From DASYAN01 sp036501345 (lineage in GTDB: Bacteria > Chloroflexota > Ktedonobacteria > Ktedonobacterales > Ktedonobacteraceae), in assembly GCA_036501345.1 (NCBI GenBank), contig DASYAN010000260.1, positions 1 to 10,796 on the forward strand: a stretch of 10,796 nt of DNA, written 5' to 3'. The position numbers were made by a program, and so were the translations under genes. A model generated the notes under the pieces. The model was not told the origin of the DNA. It did not search any database and saw only the letters and a program-made list of their open reading frames with translations. Shown one piece after another: positions 5,352-10,796 of this stretch (positions are counted from its first letter, which is position 1; each line of letters opens with the position of its first letter).

Positions 5352-7646
5352 ATGTCCAGCGAAAGTGAGACGCTCTTGTCGGTTGCTCCTAATCTGGTGG
5401 TGATCTGTTCCTTTCCTGGCCGCTTTCAAAGCGTGCTGACCCTGCTTCAAACCTTTCCTGCTGACTTTCCTGCTCCTGTTGTGCTCCTTCAGTATCCTTC
5501 ACTCTCCCAGGGAGAATCAGCTCTTTCTTCTGCCTCTTGCCAGGAGTGGGAAAGTTGTCTGCCAGATGCTACCTCGCTCACCGTCGAGATGGTTTGGGGA
5601 GAATGTCAGCTCTCTCCTCGCACCCTCTATGTCACTCCTGCTCATGGTTCGGTGACTCTTCGCCGGGGAGTAATCCTCGTCGAGGAGGAAGTTACCCCCG
5701 ATGCTCACACAAGAAGTGAGGCCCTTCTTTCGAGTGCTGCTTGCGCCTATCAGGAGCGTCTGGTGCTGGTCCTCTTCCCTGCCACTGGCTCGGATGGAGT
5801 CGCTGAGGTGGTTGCTGTGAAACGGGCAGGAGGGACTGTCGTACTTCCAGAGCAGAACCTGTTCGAGTCCTTGAGGCGGTTAGGTGTGCCTCCAGCAGCT
5901 GTGGATCTCACTGCGGACTTGTCTCAGATTGGCCCCTTGCTCCATAGTTTTCTACTGACCAGAGAGCAGGTGGAGGTCGAAGCCTCGGTCAAAGAGGAGA
6001 TCGATAATGTACTTGCCTTTCTCTGTCTGCACAGTAGCCTCATCCCTTCACAGCTTCCTTTCTCTGTGTTATTGCAACAGATTGGCTGGCACATGATGCG
6101 GACCCGCCAGATGGCGCTGGGCGTCTATACGAGGTATCTGCATGAGCAGCCAGCAGAGGCTCGTGTGCTTGTCTCTGCGATCCTCTCGCCTCGGCCATGC
6201 TGCTTCCCTGAAGCGGCCTTCTTTGCCATGCTCAAGCAGCAGATCTTGCCTGCTGTGATTGAAGAGGCACGCACACGTGACTGGACCCTGCGCTTCTGGT
6301 CTGCTGGATGCTACATGGGTCAAGAGCCCTATGCCCTGGCTATGGTGCTTACTGATCTATTAGGGCCTGATCTGGAAAGGTTCAAGGTTAAGATCTTTGC
6401 CACCGATGACCATTATGCGGCACTGGCCTTTGCTCGAGAGGGATGCTACGATGCCAAGATGCTCTCAGACTTACCAGAAGACTATGCTGTCCGCTTCTTT
6501 GAGCCGAGCAAGCGAGGCTATCGGGTCGTGAGAGCTATTCGCGAGCTGATTATCTTTGGAACGCACGATCTGGAGCGCGATCTTCCCTTTTCCAATCTGA
6601 ATGTGTTGCTATGTCGCCATCTCCTTGCTAGTTTCCCTCCTGAGCAGTATAATATGCTCCTCTCGCGCTTCGCTTTTGCCCTCGCTCCCCGCAAGGGTTA
6701 TCTACTGCTTGGGCAGGAGGGCCGTGTCCACCCCTCGTCCTCGTTCTTCGAGAGGGTCAGTCCGCAGGAACCTCTCTATCGCTGTCTGCATCGTGGAGAG
6801 ATCATTCATTGCCATCACGGGCAGGAGAGCCAGCCTGCCAGAGTGCTTCCTGAGCAGACTATTCAAAGCCTGCTAACAGATCAGCTTCCACCACCCTCTT
6901 CTTCGGGCTTTCCGCTCTTCGCCTCACTGAGCTTTTCGGATATGGTTGTAGGTAGTGCCCCTTTTGGAGTTGTCGTTGTCGACTGCTCGTATTGTATGCT
7001 CAGTTGGAACCGAGCAGCAGAACAGATGCTTTCGATCTCACTTATGCGGACAGGTCAAGATTTCTTTCATACTGTTCGTGGACTGCCTTATGCGCAGGTG
7101 CGGACCAGCATCGATACTATCTTTGCAGAAGGGGGAAGCCTGACCGTCTCGCCTGTGGATCTGGCGTTTTCAGCAGGAGGCAATGGGCGTATTCTTGCTC
7201 TTACAGTTACCCTGCTACCAGCAGAGGTCGATGCCATCTTGCGCGTGGTGCTCTATTTCAAGGACATCTCTGAGCAGACCCTTCTCGAGCAAGCCCATCT
7301 TAAGCAGGCACAAATCCTGGAGGAGCTGATTTCCACTAATACTGATCTGGCTGCCGAGAATGCCCAGCTAGTGAATACCAATCAGCAGTTGCGGGAAGCT
7401 AGCCGGGCTATGCTCACGGCCTATGAGCAGCTACAAGAGCGGCTTGTTGAAGAACAACTCACCACTGAGGATCTGATGACAGTGCAGGAAGAATTACAGA
7501 TAACCTTGGAGGAAGAGGAGCAGACCTGCGAAGAGCTCAACCAGCAGTGCGCGGAATATAGCAAGCAGCTTGCCGAACTGCGAGTGATCATGAACCAGCA
7601 GGTCAGACAGGAGGCCCTCGCCGTTTATAATACCGAAGAGGCATGA
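5352..7646 (+). CDS. Degenerate CheB-CheR-PAS-coiled-coil protein, probable pseudoenzyme sensor
   Basis: I chose the ATG at 5352 (764 residues) because GGAGGTG at 5338-5344 sits seven bases before it; the ATG at 5313 has no such site. Domains are CheB-like (about 10-195), CheR-like (about 202-480), PAS (about 528-642) and a C-terminal coiled coil (about 645-747). Compared with the neighbouring fusion, the CheB Ser is Phe (VVICSFPG, F21), the His is Tyr (LLQYP, Y48) and only the Asp remains (GSDG, D148). In CheR, FFRD is replaced by CCFPEA, AGCATGEEP by AGCYMGQEP and CRNVLIYF by CRHLLASF. Methylesterase activity is therefore very unlikely and methyltransferase activity doubtful. The PAS keeps the shared pattern (GQDFFHTVRGLPY, RTSIDTIF). 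There is no HisKA or ATPase domain. The intact long frame suggests selection for a structural or sensing role. It appears more GC-rich than its neighbours. Confidence 0.85.
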   Translation: MSSESETLLSVAPNLVVICSFPGRFQSVLTLLQTFPADFPAPVVLLQYPSLSQGESALSSASCQEWESCLPDATSLTVEMVWGECQLSPRTLYVTPAHGSVTLRRGVILVEEEVTPDAHTRSEALLSSAACAYQERLVLVLFPATGSDGVAEVVAVKRAGGTVVLPEQNLFESLRRLGVPPAAVDLTADLSQIGPLLHSFLLTREQVEVEASVKEEIDNVLAFLCLHSSLIPSQLPFSVLLQQIGWHMMRTRQMALGVYTRYLHEQPAEARVLVSAILSPRPCCFPEAAFFAMLKQQILPAVIEEARTRDWTLRFWSAGCYMGQEPYALAMVLTDLLGPDLERFKVKIFATDDHYAALAFAREGCYDAKMLSDLPEDYAVRFFEPSKRGYRVVRAIRELIIFGTHDLERDLPFSNLNVLLCRHLLASFPPEQYNMLLSRFAFALAPRKGYLLLGQEGRVHPSSSFFERVSPQEPLYRCLHRGEIIHCHHGQESQPARVLPEQTIQSLLTDQLPPPSSSGFPLFASLSFSDMVVGSAPFGVVVVDCSYCMLSWNRAAEQMLSISLMRTGQDFFHTVRGLPYAQVRTSIDTIFAEGGSLTVSPVDLAFSAGGNGRILALTVTLLPAEVDAILRVVLYFKDISEQTLLEQAHLKQAQILEELISTNTDLAAENAQLVNTNQQLREASRAMLTAYEQLQERLVEEQLTTEDLMTVQEELQITLEEEEQTCEELNQQCAEYSKQLAELRVIMNQQVRQEALAVYNTEEA

Positions 7647-7746
7647 AAATACGGAAAACCTTGAGGATGTTAATCTCAAGCGAGGTTCTCCAAGTAGCTG
7701 TTGGTCCCTGCTAGTCCCATGTGCCTCGTGATAAGTGCATCTGAAA

Positions 7747-7775
7747 TTGACAGGATTGATAAACGCAGATACAAT
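7747..7775 (+). promoter_or_regulatory. Near-consensus promoter of the guanylyltransferase gene
   Basis: TTGACA (7747-7752), a 17-base spacer and TACAAT (7770-7775) make an almost ideal sigma-70-type promoter. Transcription would begin near 7782, about 80 bases ahead of the ATG at 7861. It shows that this gene is transcribed separately from the sensor gene upstream. Confidence 0.7.
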
Positions 7776-7860
7776 CGCTATAGATGGTATGCACAGAACA
7801 AAGTAGTGCTGGAGCGTATTCAAAAGAAAGATGCATGTTGCGAGGAGGCATAAAGTTATT

Positions 7861-8943
7861 ATGAAACATCTCAATGCTGTTATTCTAGCGGGTGGCAGTG
7901 GAACACGATTATGGCCATTGAGTACTCCCACTTTCCCTAAGCAATTTCTGCCACTTCCCAGTGGCAATAGTATGATACAGGAGACTTTGTTACGAGTTGC
8001 CCCGCTCATTTCACCTGAACAGTCCTGGATCGTTACGGGACGTAACATGGCCGATCTGGCTGCGGAGCATCTCCCTTCTATTCCTTCTAATCACATTCTA
8101 CGCGAGCCGATGGGACGTGGGTCAGCGCCAGCAATTGCATGGGCCGCAGCAACGATTGCCCGGCAAGATCCTGAAGCGATAATGGCGATTTTCAGTGCTG
8201 ATGCTGTCATTGAGCATGCCGAAAGACTACGCCAGACCCTTTCCCTGGCATATGAGATGGCTGAACAAGGCAAATTGGTCACCATTGGCATCCAACCTAC
8301 TGCACCAGAAACTGGCTATGGCTACATCCGTTTTGCTCAGCAAATCAGTGAGGGATCTGGATATCAGGCGTACCAAGCCGAGCGTTTTGTTGAAAAACCC
8401 AATCTGGAAACAGCGCAAAGCTATCTGGATGATGGACACTATGTATGGAATGCAGGTATATTTATCTGGAGTGTCAAAGATATTCTGGCAGAGTTCCAGC
8501 AATACCTGCCTGATATTGTGAAAAAGATACAAACCATTGTACAAGCTCAAGGCATAGATAATCAACAAATGACTCTTGATGAGCTCTGGCCTACTCTACA
8601 ATCTGTCACTGTTGACTATGGTATCTTAGAAAAGACTACCAATGCTGAAAAAACTCCCAAACTTGTCGTTATCCCTGCCCAGCTTGGTTGGAATGACGTT
8701 GGCAACTGGGAACAGTATGGAGCACTCTTCCCAGCAGATGAACAAGGTATCCGAGCAGTTGGTTCTCATGTAGGGTTGGGAAGCCAGAATGTCATTGTGT
8801 ATAACACTACGCCACGTCGTGTCTACACTATCGGGCTGGAAGATGTGATTGTTGTTGAAATGGATGATCTCACCGTCATCTGCCATAAGGCCCATGTCCA
8901 GCGCGTTAAAGAACTGGCAGAACAGCACAACAAAAAGCACTGA
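7861..8943 (+). CDS. manC: Mannose-1-phosphate guanylyltransferase
   Basis: This 360-residue cytoplasmic enzyme would make GDP-mannose from mannose 1-phosphate and GTP, the donor for mannosylated polysaccharides and a precursor of GDP-fucose and related sugars. Seen are the nucleotidyltransferase signature GGSGTRLWPLS (11-21) with PKQF (26-29), TGYGYI (151-156), FVEKP (176-180), WNAGIF (196-201), DYGILEKT (252-259) and WNDVGNW (277-283). Length fits the single-domain type; there is no fused phosphomannose isomerase cupin. The start is placed at MKHLNAVILAGG because GGAGG (about 12 bases upstream) and the family N-terminus agree; an in-frame ATG at 7831 adds ten unlikely residues. Two usual motifs are altered: FSADAVI where PADHxI is common, and GRGSAPAI for GRNTAPAI. 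A related NDP-hexose pyrophosphorylase is the main alternative. Confidence 0.9.
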   Translation: MKHLNAVILAGGSGTRLWPLSTPTFPKQFLPLPSGNSMIQETLLRVAPLISPEQSWIVTGRNMADLAAEHLPSIPSNHILREPMGRGSAPAIAWAAATIARQDPEAIMAIFSADAVIEHAERLRQTLSLAYEMAEQGKLVTIGIQPTAPETGYGYIRFAQQISEGSGYQAYQAERFVEKPNLETAQSYLDDGHYVWNAGIFIWSVKDILAEFQQYLPDIVKKIQTIVQAQGIDNQQMTLDELWPTLQSVTVDYGILEKTTNAEKTPKLVVIPAQLGWNDVGNWEQYGALFPADEQGIRAVGSHVGLGSQNVIVYNTTPRRVYTIGLEDVIVVEMDDLTVICHKAHVQRVKELAEQHNKKH

Positions 8944-9065
8944 TCGGCTTTCATTTGATTACAAGAGAAGAGACACAGCTCTCCAAGAGGCTGGAGAAGA
9001 CATCTGCCTTCTGCAGTCTTTTGTTCAGCTAATGTCTCACACAGCCGTAGAGAAAATTCGGATTG

Positions 9066-9074
9066 TGATATAAT
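9066..9074 (+). promoter_or_regulatory. Extended -10 promoter ahead of the possible small gene
   Basis: TGATATAAT is a perfect extended -10 (TGn plus TATAAT). No good -35 is seen, as is common for this class. Transcription would begin near 9081, followed by AGGAAGGGAG and an ATG at 9122. Confidence 0.5.
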
Positions 9075-9121
9075 AGGAGATGGATTGACCGAAGCTTTTC
9101 TTAGGAAGGGAGTTACCTGCA

Positions 9122-9457
9122 ATGCTCTCTGAACAGTCAGTGCTTGGCACGCGTGAAGTGGTTGCTATCACTTGTTATATTGCTATCCATCTCGGTCTCC
9201 ATATCCTCACCCAAGGCGAAAATGCCATAATCCATGAACATCTCACCCACGACGTTACTGATGTAGTGATGGCGAAGCAAGGTTTTTCTCTAGCAACTCC
9301 CCTGCCTCTTAACTTTCTTGGTCATCGTACTTTCATGTGTGGGGAGTCGTCACAAATAGACTGTGGGAGGACTGTATATGCGCAAAATAGATTCATTAAT
9401 TCAGAGGCTGATATTTTTGAGGGGACTGCCGACCCGCGCTGTGATGGCTTAGCCTAG
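9122..9457 (+). CDS. Possible small protein of unknown function
   Basis: This 111-codon frame is supported by its setting, not homology. An extended -10 lies at 9066-9074, AGGAAGGGAG (9103-9112) is nine bases ahead of the ATG, and a hairpin with six T follows the stop directly. I recognise no family. Residues 12-32 are hydrophobic (VVAITCYIAIHLGLHILTQG) and could form a helix or short membrane segment; several His and four Cys are scattered (TFMCGE, QIDCG, PRCDG). Codon choice in the first 70 codons looks like that of the neighbours, while the last 40 look less gene-like, so the frame may be degraded or shifted. A 400-base untranslated RNA from the same promoter and terminator is an alternative. 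Confidence 0.35.
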   Translation: MLSEQSVLGTREVVAITCYIAIHLGLHILTQGENAIIHEHLTHDVTDVVMAKQGFSLATPLPLNFLGHRTFMCGESSQIDCGRTVYAQNRFINSEADIFEGTADPRCDGLA

Positions 9458-9480
9458 CACTCGGTTGGGAGTGGTTTTTT
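9458..9480 (+). terminator. Small intrinsic terminator before the glycosyltransferase gene
   Basis: CACTC (9458-9462), loop GGTTGG, GAGTG (9469-9473), then GTTTTTT. The stem is short but the T-run is well placed. It lies about 40 bases ahead of the next start codon, so it separates the units or could act as an attenuator. Confidence 0.5.
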
Positions 9481-9519
9481 GTGGATAGAGTTTAGCGTAG
9501 CAAGGAAGGAATAAAAAGT

Positions 9520-10467
9520 ATGGCTACACGTCCATATCATCATAGTATCCCCGCAGAAATTTTGGCGCTTTCACATGAACGTGATCTTTTACGTCGGCGT
9601 GGTCAGTACGACCGTGCGGATAGGCTCAAGCGAGAGATCGAAGATGCTGGCTATGCCATCAGAGATAATCCACGGGGAGCTCATCTGGTGACTCTGCCCA
9701 GTATCGAAACCGATGGGGAGCTGTATCGTACTGTGCGCCAGTTCCCATCCCAGCTTGATGAAGCTGATCTTTGTACCTTCTCAGTCAATATCCTGGCACA
9801 AAACAACTGTGAGCAAACTCGTCGTTGTGTTGAGAGTGTCCTTCGCTTTGCTGGAGATACCAGCCTTGAGATTATCCTGGTCGATAATGCGTCGCAAGAT
9901 GGCATTGATCTCTGGGCCGAAGTATTCAAGCGCGATGAGCCACGCTTACGCTTTCTACGCGCGTCACGTGTGATGGGAGCTGCTGAAGCACGAAATATTG
10001 GTTTGAAGCGAAGCCGAGGCAGCTATGTTCTGTTGCTCGACTCTAATGTAGAGCTCTCTGGTGACATTTTCACGCCTCTGGAGAAAACGTTCAAAGACCA
10101 CAAGGTAGGTCTTACTGGCTTACGCGGTTTGTGTACTGATGATCTCCGGCACTTTAAGGAAAGTGAGCAGATCGAGGTCGAGGTTGTTGACGGCTTCTGT
10201 ATGGCCTTCAGGCGTACATTGCTCAAGCAAGCGGGCCTTTTCGATGAGCGCTATCGTTTTCCACAGTATATGGATGTCGATTTCAGCTTTGCCATACGCG
10301 AGACGGGAGCGCATGCCGTACGTACACCTTCTCTCCCTATTATGTGTCATGGAGGACAGCTCAATTGCGGCATGTCGGATGCCGAATGCACTCGTTTGAC
10401 GAAACGCAATTTCTACCGTTATCTCCAAAAGTGGGGGGATCGAGACGACTTACTGCTGGAAGAGTAG
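9520..10467 (+). CDS. Family 2 glycosyltransferase with an N-terminal segment like the CysRS C-terminus
   Basis: The 315-residue protein starts after AGGAAGGA at a nine-base spacing. From about residue 86 it is a GT-A fold family 2 transferase: FSVNILAQNNCEQTRRCVES, then IILVDNASQDG (nucleotide-binding D122), ARNIGLKRSRGSYVLLLDSN (D174 in the DxD position, read as DSN), GFCMAFRRTLL and FDERYRFPQYMDVDFSFAIR. It would transfer a sugar from an NDP donor; the donor and acceptor cannot be read from the sequence. No membrane helix is seen. Residues 10-58 (ALSHERDLLRRRGQYDRADR, then AGYAIRDNPRGAHL) match the pattern at the C-terminal end of bacterial cysteinyl-tRNA synthetase (xADxxRxxLxxxGxxIxDTPxG), an unusual fusion. 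A GDP-mannose synthesis gene lies upstream, but a terminator separates them. Confidence 0.85.
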   Translation: MATRPYHHSIPAEILALSHERDLLRRRGQYDRADRLKREIEDAGYAIRDNPRGAHLVTLPSIETDGELYRTVRQFPSQLDEADLCTFSVNILAQNNCEQTRRCVESVLRFAGDTSLEIILVDNASQDGIDLWAEVFKRDEPRLRFLRASRVMGAAEARNIGLKRSRGSYVLLLDSNVELSGDIFTPLEKTFKDHKVGLTGLRGLCTDDLRHFKESEQIEVEVVDGFCMAFRRTLLKQAGLFDERYRFPQYMDVDFSFAIRETGAHAVRTPSLPIMCHGGQLNCGMSDAECTRLTKRNFYRYLQKWGDRDDLLLEE

Positions 10468-10504
10468 GTTGGTTCTCCGCCTGCTATCCTGGATAAAGAG
10501 AGGG

Positions 10505-10551
10505 TATCCCGAAGTCGAAGCTTACATTGCCTCGACTTCGGGATATTTTTT
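10505..10551 (+). terminator. Strong intrinsic terminator
   Basis: TATCCCGAAGTCGA (10505-10518) pairs perfectly over 14 bases with TCGACTTCGGGATA (10532-10545), followed at once by six T (10546-10551). It lies 38 bases after the glycosyltransferase stop. It may also serve the converging gene, since the minus-strand side is pyrimidine-rich (CCCTCTCTTTA). Confidence 0.88.
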
Positions 10552-10622
10552 GCCAATCTAAAAGGCATTTCCTATTCTGTGATACTCTTGCGTGAAGCCC
10601 ATGGATAAATCCAGGGGAGTTG

Positions 10623-10796
10623 TTATCTAATCCCAAATGTATAGAGCTTGTGATCATAGGAACCGATATAGACGAGGCCATTAGCAACCGTTGGTGAGGA
10701 AACGATGTGCCCATCCGTAGGATAGGACCAGAGGGGTTGGCAGGCGCTGCGACAGGAGGCATTGAAGACATAGAGCCCGTGATCCCAAGAACCGAT
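10623..10796 (-). CDS. PQQ-like beta-propeller protein, C-terminal end (partial)
   Basis: The minus strand reads open from the window edge to TAA at 10623-10625, 57 codons with no start in view. The protein reads GSWDHGLYVFNA, then LWSYPTDGHIVSSPTVANGL, VYIGSYDHKLYTFGIR and stop. The pattern G-S-x-D-x-x-L-Y-x-F followed by W-x-Y-x-T-x-G-x-I-x-S-S-P-x-V-x-x-G-x-V-Y-I-G is that of PQQ-binding-like (outer membrane assembly BamB-like or quinoprotein-like) propeller blades. These proteins are often secreted or surface-attached, but the N-terminus is outside the window. It converges with the glycosyltransferase gene. Confidence 0.85.
   Translation of the reverse strand: MGSWDHGLYVFNASCRSACQPLWSYPTDGHIVSSPTVANGLVYIGSYDHKLYTFGIR
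10643..10796 (-). repeat. Two copies of a propeller-blade repeat, 129-bp period
   Basis: A 25-base segment at 10643-10667 recurs with four mismatches at 10772-10796, exactly 129 bases (43 codons) apart, and ends in GAACCGAT in both. It encodes IGSYDHKLY and GSWDHGLY, the blade signature. Only the last period is inside the window. Confidence 0.7.

Noticed and set aside
7494..8048. A 184-codon minus-strand frame across the sensor-guanylyltransferase junction
   Set aside because: It runs antisense to the ends of two well-supported genes and over a near-consensus promoter; the peptide shows no known motif.
10484..10771. A 95-codon minus-strand frame at the right edge
   Set aside because: Another frame of the same strand gives clear propeller-blade sequence up to a stop at 10623, and this frame runs through the strong terminator.
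1..10796. CRISPR arrays, tRNA or rRNA genes, riboswitches, phage genes, full-length transposase
   Set aside because: I looked for spaced direct repeats, cloverleaf-like segments, and phage or transposase motifs and saw none beyond the short element at 474-595.

Overview
The window looks like chromosomal DNA from a large-genome, soil-type bacterium. Long multidomain CheB-CheR-PAS sensor proteins, a single-domain mannose-1-phosphate guanylyltransferase, a PQQ-like propeller and a small mobile element would fit Chloroflexota of the Ktedonobacteria type. This is inference from gene style only; no marker gene is present to place the organism.

Left part (1-4430): one large minus-strand gene for a fused CheB methylesterase / CheR methyltransferase / PAS / coiled-coil / PAS / PAS / histidine kinase. 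It is broken twice. A 122-123 bp miniature inverted-repeat element sits near its 3' end, inside the kinase ATPase domain, flanked by a duplicated TAAG (or TAA). A one-base deletion in a run of G lies in the CheR part. Removing the element with one copy of the duplication, and restoring one G, gives a continuous 1288-residue protein ending at 328. A hairpin after the true stop probably terminates the transcript.

Middle (4430-7650): an intergenic stretch, a small plus-strand gene of unknown function (89 residues), then a well-formed promoter and a second CheB-CheR-PAS-coiled-coil gene read in the opposite direction to the broken one. This paralogue is intact, but the key residues of both enzymes are replaced and it has no kinase. 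It looks like a pseudoenzyme that kept its PAS and coiled-coil parts.

Right part (7650-10796): a near-consensus promoter and a mannose-1-phosphate guanylyltransferase gene (GDP-mannose supply); a possible short transcription unit with its own promoter, ribosome binding site, 111-codon frame and terminator; and a family 2 glycosyltransferase with an unusual N-terminal segment resembling the C-terminal end of cysteinyl-tRNA synthetase. A strong hairpin terminator follows. Converging on it from the right edge is the 3' end of a PQQ-like beta-propeller gene. The guanylyltransferase and glycosyltransferase suggest polysaccharide or glycoconjugate synthesis; the link to the sensor genes is positional only.
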